Below are positions 16,468-25,736 of a stretch of 64,000 nucleotides of DNA, piece by piece. The notes beneath the pieces were generated by a model. That model ran no database searches. It was not told the origin of the DNA and saw only the letters and a list, made by a program, of their open reading frames with translations. Source of the DNA: Microtetraspora sp. NBRC 16547 (GTDB lineage: Bacteria > Actinomycetota > Actinomycetes > Streptosporangiales > Streptosporangiaceae); contig NZ_BSSE01000001.1 in assembly GCF_030268965.1 (NCBI RefSeq), positions 1 through 64,000 of the forward strand, written 5' to 3'. Position numbers and translations under genes: made by a program. Every line of letters starts with the position of its first letter. Position 1 is the first letter of the stretch.

Positions 16468-18294
16468 GTGTACCAGCCGCAGCCGCAGAGGCGCCGTCGC
16501 AGCTTCGCTCCGTTCATCGTCGCGATCATCCTCGCGGGCGCACTGATCGTGGGGCTGAAGCTCTTCTTCGGCGACGGCGCGAGCCCGGGAGGCGGCGACT
16601 CCGGCGGGGACGGCACCGGCCAGAAGCTGGCCTGCGGCGACGGCGGCACGACCCTGACGGTGGCGGCGTCCAGCGAGAAGGCCGAGCTGCTCCGGAAGAT
16701 GGCCAACCGCTACAACGGGCACGAGGTCGACGGCCGCTGCGTCGACGTGGTGGTCACGTCCAAGCCGTCCGGCGGCGCGATGCAGGCCCTGGCCCGCGGC
16801 TGGAACACCGAGCAGGACGGCCCGAAGCCGGACGTCTGGTCCCCGGCGGGCACCGGGTGGATCACCCTCCTGCAGCAGCGCACCGAGGGGTCGGACAAGG
16901 CGCAGGTCGTCGGCGCGGACAACCCGTCGATCGCCACGACCCCGCTCGTCATCGCCATGCCGAAGCCGATGGCGCAGGCGCTCGGCTGGCCGGGCAAGAA
17001 GCTCGGCTGGTCGGACATCCTCGCACTCGCGAACGACCCCAAGGGCTGGGCGAAGTACGGCCACCCCGAGTGGGGGCGGTTCCGGCTCGGCAAGACCAAC
17101 CCCAACTTCTCGACGGCGGGGCTGAACGCCACGGTCGGGGCGTACTTCGCGGCCACCGGCCTCTCCGGCGACCTCTCGGAGAAGAACATCACCGATCGCA
17201 AGACGCGGGAGTTCGTCCAGGGCGTCGAGCGGTCGATCGTGCACTACGGCGACACCACGCTGACCTTCCTCGCCAACCTCCAGCACGCCGACGACCAGGG
17301 CGCGGCGATGTCGTACATCTCGGCCGTGACCGTCGAGGAGAAGTCGGTCTGGGACTACAACCAGGGCAACCCGAGCGGCGACCCGAAGACGCTCGGGAAG
17401 CACGCCACGCCGAAGGTGCCGCTGGTGGCGATCTATCCCAAGGAGGGCACTCTCTTCTCCGACAACCCGTACGCCGTGCTGTCCTGGGCGGACGACGCCA
17501 AGCGCGCCGCCGCCGCCGACTTCCTGAAGTTCCTCCACGGCGACGAGCAGCAGAAGGAGTTCGCGTCGTCCGCGTTCCGCTCGGCCGACGGCAAGGCCGG
17601 TGAGCTGATCACCGAGAAGAACGGGCTGAACCCGAAGGAGCCGGGCACCACGCTCAGCGTCCCGATGCCGAACGTGCTCGACAAGACCCTCAAGAGCTGG
17701 GCCGAGCTGCGCAAGCCCGCCAACGTGCTCATCGTGATGGACACCTCCGGCTCGATGGGCGCGGACGTCGCCGGGACCGGCAAGTCCAAGCTCGACCTCG
17801 CCCGCGAGGCCGCGATCAACGCGCTGCCCCAGTTCGGCCCGAACGACCAGGTCGGCCTGTGGATGTTCTCCCTCAAGCAGGACGGCGACAAGGACTACCT
17901 GGAACTCTCCCCCATGGGTAAGGACAACAGGAAGACCCTGGTCAGCCGGTTGAACGGCCTCATCCCGAACGGCGGGACCGGGCTGTACGACACCACGCTC
18001 GCGTCCTACCGGCACGTCATGTCCCACCGGCAGGGTGACGCGATCAACGCCGTGGTCTTCCTGACCGACGGCAAGAACGAGGACAACAACTCCATCTCGC
18101 TGAACACGCTGCTCTCCGGGCTGCGCAAGGAGTCGGGGCAGGAGACCGTCCGGGTGTTCACGATCGCGTACGGCTCGGACGCCGACCTGGACACGCTCAC
18201 GAAGATCTCCCAGACCACCGACGCGGCGGCCTACGACTCCCGCAAGGCCGGGAGCATCGACGATGTCTTCACCTCTGTGATCTCCAACTTCTGA
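16468..18294 (+). CDS. Solute-binding protein/VWA domain fusion
   Basis: A 608-residue envelope protein with a short basic N-terminus, one transmembrane helix (around residues 13-32), and an extracellular periplasmic-binding-protein II-like domain at about 50-385 (DGGTTLTVAASSEKAELLRK is its first strand). A von Willebrand A domain follows at about 415-605. The metal-ion-dependent adhesion site is intact: DTSGSMG near residue 424, a downstream GGTGLYDT Thr, and LTDGKNED. The SBP-plus-VWA arrangement is known in actinobacteria but its ligand is not. The GTG start follows ACGGAGGACGC. It is followed after 14 bases by a coiled-coil membrane-associated protein. Confidence 0.9.
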   Translation: MYQPQPQRRRRSFAPFIVAIILAGALIVGLKLFFGDGASPGGGDSGGDGTGQKLACGDGGTTLTVAASSEKAELLRKMANRYNGHEVDGRCVDVVVTSKPSGGAMQALARGWNTEQDGPKPDVWSPAGTGWITLLQQRTEGSDKAQVVGADNPSIATTPLVIAMPKPMAQALGWPGKKLGWSDILALANDPKGWAKYGHPEWGRFRLGKTNPNFSTAGLNATVGAYFAATGLSGDLSEKNITDRKTREFVQGVERSIVHYGDTTLTFLANLQHADDQGAAMSYISAVTVEEKSVWDYNQGNPSGDPKTLGKHATPKVPLVAIYPKEGTLFSDNPYAVLSWADDAKRAAAADFLKFLHGDEQQKEFASSAFRSADGKAGELITEKNGLNPKEPGTTLSVPMPNVLDKTLKSWAELRKPANVLIVMDTSGSMGADVAGTGKSKLDLAREAAINALPQFGPNDQVGLWMFSLKQDGDKDYLELSPMGKDNRKTLVSRLNGLIPNGGTGLYDTTLASYRHVMSHRQGDAINAVVFLTDGKNEDNNSISLNTLLSGLRKESGQETVRVFTIAYGSDADLDTLTKISQTTDAAAYDSRKAGSIDDVFTSVISNF

Positions 18295-18308
18295 GGCAGG
18301 AGCCCTCC

Positions 18309-19055
18309 GTGTCCCGATTCACCGACGAGCTCCGCGACCCCTGGGGGCTCCTCCTCGGCGCAACCGCGGGCGGCGTGGCCTGGGCCGTGAACGTGAATCC
18401 CGTCGCCGCCGGGGCGGTCGGCGTCGCGGTCTGGCTGGCCAAGGCGTTCGCCTCGGCCTGGGTGTCCACCGCGGGCGAGCGCCGCAGCGAACCGGAGCCG
18501 CCGCCGGTCGCCAAGGGCAGCGTGGAGGCCGGTTGGCTGCAGCGGGCCGAGCGGGCGGCCGGCTCGTTCGCGGACCTGACCGCCTCGATGCGCGGCCAGA
18601 TCCTGCTCGACCGGATCGCCGCGATGACGCCGCAAGTGCACGACACCGTCGCGACGCTCCGGCGGCTGGCCGGTCAGGCGTCGGTCACCGGCGCGGCGCT
18701 GACCCGCTTCGACCCGCGCCTCCTGCACCAGGAGCAGGCGCGGCTCACCGCGGCCCGCAAGGTGGCCGGGCCGGATGTCGCGGGTGAGCTGGACCGCTCG
18801 ATCGCCGCGCTGAACGCGCAGCAGGAGGTGTTCGACCGGCTGACGGCGGCCCGAGGCCGCGTGATCGCCCGGCTGGAGTCCGGCACGATCAGCCTGGAGG
18901 GCCTGGTCGCCCGGGTGATCGAGGTGTCGACGATGACCGCGACCTCGGCCGCCGACGGCGGCACGGCGGCGCTCGACGAGCTGACCTCCGAGCTGGAGCT
19001 CACCCGGCAGAGCCTCCGCGAGGTCGAGGAAGCCACCCGCGGCGACCTCGGCTAG
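18309..19055 (+). CDS. Membrane-anchored coiled-coil hypothetical protein
   Basis: A 248-residue protein. Two hydrophobic stretches lie near residues 14-60 (LLLGATAGGVAWAVNVNPVA, then GAVGVAVWLAKAFASAWV). The rest is nearly all alpha-helical and acidic, with long heptad-like runs (TASMRGQILLDRIAAMTPQV, ELTSELELTRQSLREVEE). I do not recognise a named family. The GTG start is 14 bases after the SBP/VWA gene, and the two are likely one operon, so it may be the cytoplasmic or membrane partner of that surface protein. Confidence 0.8.
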   Translation: MSRFTDELRDPWGLLLGATAGGVAWAVNVNPVAAGAVGVAVWLAKAFASAWVSTAGERRSEPEPPPVAKGSVEAGWLQRAERAAGSFADLTASMRGQILLDRIAAMTPQVHDTVATLRRLAGQASVTGAALTRFDPRLLHQEQARLTAARKVAGPDVAGELDRSIAALNAQQEVFDRLTAARGRVIARLESGTISLEGLVARVIEVSTMTATSAADGGTAALDELTSELELTRQSLREVEEATRGDLG

Positions 19056-19079
19056 CGGCGAGTTCGGCGGGGCCCGCGT

Positions 19080-20669
19080 TCAGGTGGCGGCGGCGCGGCC
19101 CGCCGTCTCCTTGGCCCACCGGTAGTCGGCCTTGCCCGCCGGCGAGCGGACCACCTCGTCCACGAACGCGTACGTCCGGGGCACCTTGTACCCGGACAGC
19201 CGCTGCCGGCAGTGGGCGTCGAGCTCCTCGCCGGTGGGCGAGGTCCCCTCGTACGGCTGGACGACGGCAGCCACCCGCAACCCCCACCGGTCGTCGGGGA
19301 TCCCGGTGACCACGGCGTCGAACACGGCGGGGTGGCCCTTGAGCACCGCCTCGACCTCCTCGGGGAAGACCTTCTCCCCTCCGGTGTTGATGCACTGTGA
19401 GCCGCGGCCGAAGACGCGGATGGTCCCGTCCTCCTCCACCAGGGCGAGGTCGCCCGTCAGCAGCCAGCGGGTGCCATCCTCGTCGGTGACGAAGGTCTGG
19501 GCCGACTTCTCCGGGTCCTTGTAGTACGCGGTGGCGATCCGTCCGGTCTTGGCCACCGTGCCGATCTCGCCGGAGCCCGGCTTGACCGGACGGAGGGCGT
19601 GGTCGAGCACCGCCATGGTCGAGTTGGCGTTGGGCTGGTATTTCATGCCGGCCTCGGGCGAGGAGCCCGACACCGCGGACGCGGTGTACCCCGACTCGGA
19701 GGAGCCGAAGTTGTCGAGGATCATCGTGTTCGGCAGCACTTCCTGGAGCCGGTCGCGGACCGTTCCGGTCAGGATCGCGCCGGTGGAGCTGACCACGCCG
19801 AGCGAGGACAGGTCGTAGGATCCGGCCGCGATCTCCTCGGCGAGCGGGCGGGCCATCGCGTCACCGGTGATGTTGATCGTGAAGACGCCGTTCCGCTCGA
19901 TCGCGCGCAGGACCTCGGCCGCCTCGAACTTCGGCGTGTAGACGATGGTCCCGCCGAACCACCAGGCGATGTACGTCGCCATCTGGGCCGCGCCGTGCAT
20001 CAGCGGGGCCGCCGCCATCATGACCAGCGGGCCGGAGGTCCTGGCCTGCTCGATCACCTCCTCGGGCGTCTTCACCGGGTCGCCGTACGGGTTGCCGGCG
20101 CCGAAGGCCATGAACAGGTCCTCGACCCGCCACATCACGCCTTTGGGCATGCCGGTCGTGCCGCCGGTGTAGATGATGTAGAGATCGTCGCCGGAGCGCT
20201 CGGGGAAGCCCCGGGTGGCCGGGCTCCCTTCCACTGCCGTGCCGTACGGCACCGCGCCGGGCACGCGGGAGTCGCCGCCGACCGCGATCAGATGGCGTAG
20301 CTCGGGGGCCTGAGGGGCGACGGCCGCGACCCGGTCGTCGAACTCCACGTCGAAGAGGAGCGCGACGATGTCCGAGTCGCGGTAGAGATAGAGCAGTTCC
20401 GACTCGACGTACCGGTAGTTGACGTTCACCGGCACCGCCCGGATCTTCAGCGCGGCCAGCAGGCCGGCGACGTACTCCACGCCGTTGTAGAGGTGGAGCC
20501 CGACGTGATCGCCGGGCCCGACTCCCTGATCGGCGAGATGGTGGGCCAGCCGGTTGGCCCGTTCGTCCAGGTCGGCGTAGGTCACGCGCTCGTCGCCGCA
20601 GACGACCGCCACACGGTCCCCGACCGCGTCGGCGAGCCCCTCGAACAGATCGGCGTGGTTGAACTCCAT
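19080..20669 (-). CDS. Acyl-CoA synthetase, FadD19-like
   Basis: A 529-residue AMP-forming acyl-CoA ligase. The P-loop-like motif is YTGGTTGMPKGV (around residue 165), the adenine motif NFGSSESGYTAS, the hinge GDLALVEEDGTIRVFGRGSQ, and the C-terminal catalytic Lys lies in PAGKADYRWAK. The N-terminal half (VNVNYRYVESELLYLYRDSD) resembles mycobacterial FadD19, which activates C24/C27 steroid side-chain acids; that specificity is inference. It is the last gene of a minus-strand set with two Ltp genes, a DUF35 protein and another ligase. Confidence 0.9.
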   Translation of the reverse strand: MEFNHADLFEGLADAVGDRVAVVCGDERVTYADLDERANRLAHHLADQGVGPGDHVGLHLYNGVEYVAGLLAALKIRAVPVNVNYRYVESELLYLYRDSDIVALLFDVEFDDRVAAVAPQAPELRHLIAVGGDSRVPGAVPYGTAVEGSPATRGFPERSGDDLYIIYTGGTTGMPKGVMWRVEDLFMAFGAGNPYGDPVKTPEEVIEQARTSGPLVMMAAAPLMHGAAQMATYIAWWFGGTIVYTPKFEAAEVLRAIERNGVFTINITGDAMARPLAEEIAAGSYDLSSLGVVSSTGAILTGTVRDRLQEVLPNTMILDNFGSSESGYTASAVSGSSPEAGMKYQPNANSTMAVLDHALRPVKPGSGEIGTVAKTGRIATAYYKDPEKSAQTFVTDEDGTRWLLTGDLALVEEDGTIRVFGRGSQCINTGGEKVFPEEVEAVLKGHPAVFDAVVTGIPDDRWGLRVAAVVQPYEGTSPTGEELDAHCRQRLSGYKVPRTYAFVDEVVRSPAGKADYRWAKETAGRAAAT

Positions 20670-20681
20670 CCCGGGGACCTT

Positions 20682-20730
20682 CTTCCCTGCTGGTCTTCCT
20701 GCCGGTCTTCCTGCTGGCTTCCCTGCCGCG
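20682..20730. repeat. 12-nt degenerate tandem repeat in a spacer
   Basis: Read on the minus strand, the 73-base spacer between the Ltp3-like and FadD19-like genes contains about four copies of a CAGGAAGACCGG-like unit. Each copy brings a GGAAG purine run that resembles a ribosome site. The last copies lead into the start of the ligase gene, so repeat number could tune its translation. Confidence 0.6.
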
Positions 20731-20742
20731 CTCCCCGCTGGT

Positions 20743-21891
20743 TCAGGGTTTGCGGCTGCCGACGATCCACATGGCGAAGAACTGGGCGCCCCCGCCGTAC
20801 GCGTGGCCGAGCGCGGTGACGGCGCCCTCGACCTGGTGCTCCCCTGCCATGCCCCGCACCTGCAACGCGGCCTCCGCGAACCGGATCAGGCCGGACGCAC
20901 CGATGGGGTTGGAGCTGAGCACGCCGCCGGAGGCGTTCCAGGGGATGTCTCCGTCGAGCGCGGTACATCCCGCCTCGGTGAGCTTCCAGCCCTCGTTCTC
21001 CGGCGCGAAACCGAGGTTCTCCAGCCACATCGGCTCATACCAGGAGAACGGGACGTAGACCTCCGCGACGTCGATGTCCCTGCGCGGGTCGGAGATCCCG
21101 GCCTGGCGGTAGACGTCGGCGGCGCAGTCCTTCCCCGCCTGGGGGCTGACGGTGTCCCGGCCGGCGCGCATGAGCGGCTCGGACCGCATGGCCGTGCCGT
21201 GGATCCACGCGGGCGTCCCGGTGACCGCCTTCTCGGACGACAGCACCATCGCGCAGGCGCCGTCGGACGAGGGGCAGGTCTCCAGGTAGCGGATCGGCTC
21301 CCAGAGCATCGGAGTCGACTCCACCATCGCGCGGTCGATCCCGGGGATCTTGAGGTGGGCGTAGGGGTTCTTCAGCGCGTTCCGCCGGTCCTTGACCGCG
21401 ACCAGCGCGCCGACGTGGTCGGGCGCTCCCGACCTGCGCATGTACTCGCGGATGTGCGGGGCGAAGTAGCCGCCCGCGCCGACGACCAGCGAGGCGCCGA
21501 ACGGCAGGTGCGTGGACAGCGCCCAGGTGGCGTTGGACTCCGACTGCTTCTCGAACGCCACCACGAGCACGCGGTCGTGCACACCGCCCTGGATCAGGGA
21601 CGCCCCGACCAGCGCGGTCGAGCCGCCGACGGAGCCCGCCGTGTGCACCCGCGTCAACGGCTTGCCCGCCGCGCCGAGGGCGTCCGCGAGGTACACCTCC
21701 GGCATCATGATGCCCTCGAACAGGTCGGGGGCCTTGCCGACGACGACGGCGTCGATGTCCGCGAAGGTCAGCCCGGCGTCGTCCAGCGCGCGGATCGCCG
21801 CCTCGCGGACCAGGCCCGCGATCGAGACGTCCCTGCGTTTGGTGGTGTAGCGCGTCTGTCCCACTCCGATGACGGCGCAGCGGTTAGCCAC
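20743..21891 (-). CDS. Thiolase-fold lipid-transfer protein, Ltp3-like
   Basis: A 382-residue thiolase-superfamily protein of the SCP-x/Ltp group (first residues ANRCAVIGVGQTRYTTKRRD). Where true thiolases have the acyl-accepting Cys the loop reads HTAGSVGGSTAL, without Cys, while the later GHAYGGGAQFF segment keeps a His and the Gly-rich turn. Such non-condensing members act with DUF35 proteins as retro-aldolases or unassigned steroid CoA enzymes (Ltp2/Ltp3 in mycobacteria). Its start overlaps the end of the preceding Ltp gene by eight bases. The Ltp/DUF35 pairing supports a joint complex. Confidence 0.85.
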   Translation of the reverse strand: MANRCAVIGVGQTRYTTKRRDVSIAGLVREAAIRALDDAGLTFADIDAVVVGKAPDLFEGIMMPEVYLADALGAAGKPLTRVHTAGSVGGSTALVGASLIQGGVHDRVLVVAFEKQSESNATWALSTHLPFGASLVVGAGGYFAPHIREYMRRSGAPDHVGALVAVKDRRNALKNPYAHLKIPGIDRAMVESTPMLWEPIRYLETCPSSDGACAMVLSSEKAVTGTPAWIHGTAMRSEPLMRAGRDTVSPQAGKDCAADVYRQAGISDPRRDIDVAEVYVPFSWYEPMWLENLGFAPENEGWKLTEAGCTALDGDIPWNASGGVLSSNPIGASGLIRFAEAALQVRGMAGEHQVEGAVTALGHAYGGGAQFFAMWIVGSRKP

Positions 21892-22972
21892 GGTCGGCTC
21901 CTTCCTGGGTCTCGGGCGCCGACTCCGGCACCGACTCCAACGCTGACTCCAGCACCGTGACGAGGTTGTGCTGGAGGCAGGGACCCGAGCTCGCGTGGGC
22001 GACGGCGCGGCGCGCGCCGCCGTCGAGGATCCGCCGTGCGGCCTCGCCGATGCGGATCAGGCCGGTCGCCATGACGGGGTTGGCGGCGAGCGGCCCGCCC
22101 GACGGGTTGATCACCGTGTCCTCCGGCAGTTCGAGCGCCTCGCGCAGGATGAGCTCCTCGTGGCTGAACTGGACGTGCAGCTCGGCCACGTCGACCGGCC
22201 CCTTGCCCACACCCGCCGCGCGGGCCGCGTCCGCCGCCGACGGGGACCTGGCGAGATCCCGCATGCCGAGGTAGTGCGGTTCGATCCGATGCGCGATGCC
22301 TCTGATGTAGGCCGGGGTCGCGGCCAGCTCCCTGGCCAGGTCACCGGCGGCCAGCACGACCGCCGCCGCCCCGTCCGTGATCGGCGCGATGTCGTACGGC
22401 CGGAGCGGCGCGACCTCGTCATCCGTCCCTGAGGGATCGGGCAGGTCGAGGGCGTGGGGGTTGGCCCGGCCGTCGGCCCGGCTACGCCGTACGATCTCGT
22501 CCAGAGCGCCCCGGTGATCGGCACGGTCACCGCCGAGGGCCGCCGCCTGCAGGGCGGCGTACGAGACCTGGTCGAGGCCGAGCGGCGCGAGATAGTACGG
22601 ATCGAGCTGGAGCGTCATGATCTCCCGCAGGTCGCTCATGGACGACTTGCCGAAGCCGTAGACGAGGGCCGAGTCGATGTCGCCGTGCTGGAGCCGGACC
22701 CACGCCTCATACAGCGCGAAAGCGGCGTCCATCTCGACGTGGCTCTCGCTGATCGGCGGCCAGGCACCCAGCGCGTCGAGCGCGGAGACGAACGAGAACG
22801 GCGCCCCGGCGAGGTAGTCGCACGAGCCCGAGCAGGTGAAGCCGAACCGCGTCAGCCCGGTCGCCCGCTGGACCTCGTCGATCACCGGGTGCAGCATCTC
22901 GGCCTCGGTCAGGCCGGTGTCGTGACCGGTGTGCACGGTCTGGGCGAACGCCACGATCGCGACCTCGCGCAT
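21884..22972 (-). CDS. Thiolase-fold lipid-transfer protein, Ltp4-like
   Basis: A 362-residue thiolase-like protein starting REVAIVAFAQTVHTGHDTG. The frame is open further upstream, but the ATG at 22972 overlaps the stop of the DUF35 gene (ATGA) and begins the homology. FTCSGSCDYLAGAP carries cysteines in the nucleophile loop, followed by the dimer-interface segment (MDAAFALYEAWVRLQHGDID). The C-terminal part has NPSGGPLAANPVMATG. The gene order DUF35-Ltp4-Ltp3 matches mycobacterial Rv3521-Rv3522-Rv3523, a conserved steroid-associated set. The reaction has not been established here. Confidence 0.85.
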   Translation of the reverse strand: MREVAIVAFAQTVHTGHDTGLTEAEMLHPVIDEVQRATGLTRFGFTCSGSCDYLAGAPFSFVSALDALGAWPPISESHVEMDAAFALYEAWVRLQHGDIDSALVYGFGKSSMSDLREIMTLQLDPYYLAPLGLDQVSYAALQAAALGGDRADHRGALDEIVRRSRADGRANPHALDLPDPSGTDDEVAPLRPYDIAPITDGAAAVVLAAGDLARELAATPAYIRGIAHRIEPHYLGMRDLARSPSAADAARAAGVGKGPVDVAELHVQFSHEELILREALELPEDTVINPSGGPLAANPVMATGLIRIGEAARRILDGGARRAVAHASSGPCLQHNLVTVLESALESVPESAPETQEGADRG

Positions 22973-23937
22973 CAGGCTCCACCTCCCGCCGCGCCACCGG
23001 GCAGATCGGCGTCGGGCTCGCCGGTGGGCGCGAACCACCTGATGTTCGTCATGGACATCGTCCGTTCCTCGGGAGGCACCCAGACGGCCCGCACCCGCAT
23101 GCCCTGCCGCACCTCGTGCGCCGGGACGCCGCCGACCAGGCCGAGCATCGGGATGTCGGCGCCGTCGAGCAGGATGTACGCGGAGACGAACGGCACCTCG
23201 GGCGCGCGCGGGTCGGGCAGGTTGTTGATCGCGAAGGTCTCGACGGTGCCGGTGTCGGCGACCTCCCGCTCCTCCTCGATGACGGAGCCGCACGCCGGGC
23301 AGGAGATCCGGTAGGGGACGTAGACCTGGTCGCACCGGGCGCAGCGCCCGCCGACGAACACGCCGTCACGGACCCCTTCGAGGAAGCGGGTGAGCGCCCG
23401 GCCGGGGCGGACGCGGTACTCCGCCCGCACCGGCGCGGCCATCACGGTGACCTCGGGGACGAAACACTCGATGTCGGTGATGTGCCCGGAGGGCTCGGCC
23501 CGCCACCGGGGCCGGACCCGCAGGCCGGGGCGCATCGCCTTGGGGCCGCCCGCGTCCACCGCGTGGACGAGCGAGGTGTCCGCGCCGTCCAGTTTGATCG
23601 TGGCCCAGGCGAACGGCCGGTCGAGGGGGTGGCCCGCGCGCGGCGTGTTCACCCAGGCCCAGGACTGGACGGTGCCCGCGGGGCCGACCTCGACGTACTC
23701 GCCGGTCACGGCCTCGCCGGTGGCCGGGTCGTACTCCAGGGGAGGCACCAGCACCCGGGCCCCGGCCGTACGGACGCCGACGATGCGGCGGTCGCGCAGC
23801 TCGGTGAGGAAGCGGCCGATCACCGGTCCGGTGGTCCGGGTGTAGCCGCCGGGGAACTCCAGGACGTGCCGTGCCTCCAGCGGCTCCGGTACGGCCCGCG
23901 CGCCGGACGGCGCTCCAGACGGCGCTTCAGATGGCAC
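22972..23937 (-). CDS. Tandem DUF35 OB-fold protein
   Basis: A 321-residue protein made of two DUF35 units. The second unit carries the family's zinc ribbon, CARC followed by CPAC about 13 residues later (around residues 213-230), then an OB-fold. The first has the OB-fold but no cysteines. DUF35 proteins bind beside thiolase-like Ltp proteins and shape or gate the acyl-CoA site. The start overlaps the upstream ligase by 11 bases and the stop overlaps the Ltp4-like start, so all are translated together. Confidence 0.88.
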   Translation of the reverse strand: MPSEAPSGAPSGARAVPEPLEARHVLEFPGGYTRTTGPVIGRFLTELRDRRIVGVRTAGARVLVPPLEYDPATGEAVTGEYVEVGPAGTVQSWAWVNTPRAGHPLDRPFAWATIKLDGADTSLVHAVDAGGPKAMRPGLRVRPRWRAEPSGHITDIECFVPEVTVMAAPVRAEYRVRPGRALTRFLEGVRDGVFVGGRCARCDQVYVPYRISCPACGSVIEEEREVADTGTVETFAINNLPDPRAPEVPFVSAYILLDGADIPMLGLVGGVPAHEVRQGMRVRAVWVPPEERTMSMTNIRWFAPTGEPDADLPGGAAGGGA

Positions 23938-25477
23938 GGTCCCTGCCCTCCCAGTAGGGGTCGCGGAGTTTACGTTTGAGCAGCTTGCCGTTGGGCTCGC
24001 GCGGCATCTCGGTGATGAAGTCGATGCTCCGGGGCCACTTCATCTTCGCCAGGCTGCCCTTGAGCGAGTCGAGGATCTCGGCGGCCAGCTCGGGCCCGGG
24101 GACGCACCCGGGAGCGGGCTCGACGACGGCCTTGATCTGCTCGCCCCACTCGTCGTCCGGGATGCCGAAGACGGCCGCGTCGGCGACCTTGGGGTGGATC
24201 AGCAGCTCGTTCTCGATCTCGGCGGGATAGATGTTGGCCCCACCCGAGATGATCAGGTCGGCCTTGCGGTCGCAGAGGAACAGGAAGCCGTCCTCGTCGA
24301 GGTAGCCGATGTCACCGACGGTGAAGTAGCCGCGCAGCCGGCCTTCATCGGTCTTGGCGCGGTCGCCCTTGTACTCGAAGTCGGCTCCCGCCATCTTCAT
24401 GTAGATCGTGCCGGGCGTGCCGGTCGGGACCTCGTCGAGGTTGTCGTCGACGACGAGGATCTCGCTGATCGGCCAGGCGTTGCCCACCGTGCCAGGGTGC
24501 TTCTTCCAGTCCGCGGGGGTCGCGATCGTGCCGCCGCCCTCGGTGGCCGCGTAGTACTCGTAGATCACGTCGCCCCACCAGTCGAGCATCTGGAGCTTGA
24601 CCGGCACCGGGCAGGGCGCGGCGGCGTGGATCATCCACCGGAGCGAGGACAGGTCGTACTTCCGGCGCGTCTCGTCGGGCAGCGACAGCATCCGCTTGAA
24701 GTGCGTCGGGACCATGTGGGAGTTGGTCACCCGGTACTTCTCGCACAGGCGCAGGGTCTCCTCGGCTTCCCATCGGTCCATGTAGACCAACGTGTGCCCC
24801 ATGTGCAGGGCGGTGCCGCCGAACTGGGTGACCGCGGTGTGGTAGCTCGGCGAGGTGACCAGGTGGACGTTGGGCCGTCCGGGCGTGATCCCGAAGAACC
24901 CGAGCAGGAACGTCATCAGCTCGGCGGAGTCGTCCGGGTCCAGGCCGTTGAGCGGCCGCCGCACGCCCTTGGGCCGGCCGGTCGTGCCGGAGGTGTAGTG
25001 CATGGTCGCCCCGGCCGTGCGGTTCTCCGGAAGGGTGTCCGGACGGCCGTCGGTCAGGTCGCCGACGGGCCGGAACCCGTCCACTTGGCCGAAGGCGAAG
25101 CACCGGTCCCGCCCGATGCCCGACTCGTCGGCGCCCCTCGCGCCCTCGGTCGCGTACCGCTCGTGCACGAAGAACGCCTTGGCCTCGCTGTCGGCGACGA
25201 TGTAGCCGATCTCGGGGCCGGTCAAATGCCAGTTGACCGGGGTGTAGTACCACCCGGCCTGCAACGCGGCGAGGTAGAGCACCAGGCCGTCCACGCCGTT
25301 GGGCGCCAGGCCGCAGATGCCGTCACCCGGCTGGAGACCCAGCTCGCGGAGTCCGTGGACCAGGCGGTTCGCCCGCGCGAGCACGTCTCCCGCCCGGTGT
25401 TCCGTGCCATCGGGGTCCACCGCGGCGATCCACTCGGGGTCGGCCTGCGCGATCCTCCAGAAGCCAAGCGAGCCCAT
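23927..25477 (-). CDS. Acyl-CoA synthetase (FadD family)
   Basis: A 516-residue AMP-forming ligase, first gene of the minus-strand steroid-type operon. Motifs: HYTSGTTGRPKGV (around residue 155), YEYYAATEGGG, FTVGDIGYLDEDGFLFLCDR (hinge) and PREPNGKLLKRKLRD with the catalytic Lys. The frame extends upstream, but AGGGAG lies seven bases before the ATG at 25477; the ATG two codons earlier is also possible. Expression is probably controlled from the 290-base divergent region shared with the EchA19-like gene, which holds KstR2-like palindromes. The substrate is likely a branched or steroid-derived acid (inference). Confidence 0.9.
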   Translation of the reverse strand: MGSLGFWRIAQADPEWIAAVDPDGTEHRAGDVLARANRLVHGLRELGLQPGDGICGLAPNGVDGLVLYLAALQAGWYYTPVNWHLTGPEIGYIVADSEAKAFFVHERYATEGARGADESGIGRDRCFAFGQVDGFRPVGDLTDGRPDTLPENRTAGATMHYTSGTTGRPKGVRRPLNGLDPDDSAELMTFLLGFFGITPGRPNVHLVTSPSYHTAVTQFGGTALHMGHTLVYMDRWEAEETLRLCEKYRVTNSHMVPTHFKRMLSLPDETRRKYDLSSLRWMIHAAAPCPVPVKLQMLDWWGDVIYEYYAATEGGGTIATPADWKKHPGTVGNAWPISEILVVDDNLDEVPTGTPGTIYMKMAGADFEYKGDRAKTDEGRLRGYFTVGDIGYLDEDGFLFLCDRKADLIISGGANIYPAEIENELLIHPKVADAAVFGIPDDEWGEQIKAVVEPAPGCVPGPELAAEILDSLKGSLAKMKWPRSIDFITEMPREPNGKLLKRKLRDPYWEGRDRAI

Positions 25478-25670
25478 GTCCATGCTCCCTGTCCGGTGCG
25501 TTCCGTGCGCCCGTTCCGTCTGCCGGGACCGCCCGTCGTGGCGCGGTCCCACTCCTCCTGATTTCCCCCCGAACGACGCCAGGCTGAATCGACCCCTGGC
25601 CCGGCCGTGATTCCAAACGAGAATCGGTTCTAGTACGTTGCGGGCAGACTAACCCCGGGCACCGACGCCG

Positions 25671-25684
25671 ATCAAGCGCTTGAT
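25671..25684. promoter_or_regulatory. KstR2-type palindrome
   Basis: ATCAAGCGCTTGAT matches the published mycobacterial KstR2 consensus AnCAAGnnCTTGnT at every fixed base. It lies in the divergent region between fadD and the EchA19-like gene. The regulator gene is not in the window, so identity of the binding protein is inferred. Confidence 0.65.
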
Positions 25685-25736
25685 TTGTCAATCTGGCGGG
25701 GGCGGGCGCGGCCGATCTAGGATCAGGTTCTCCTTA

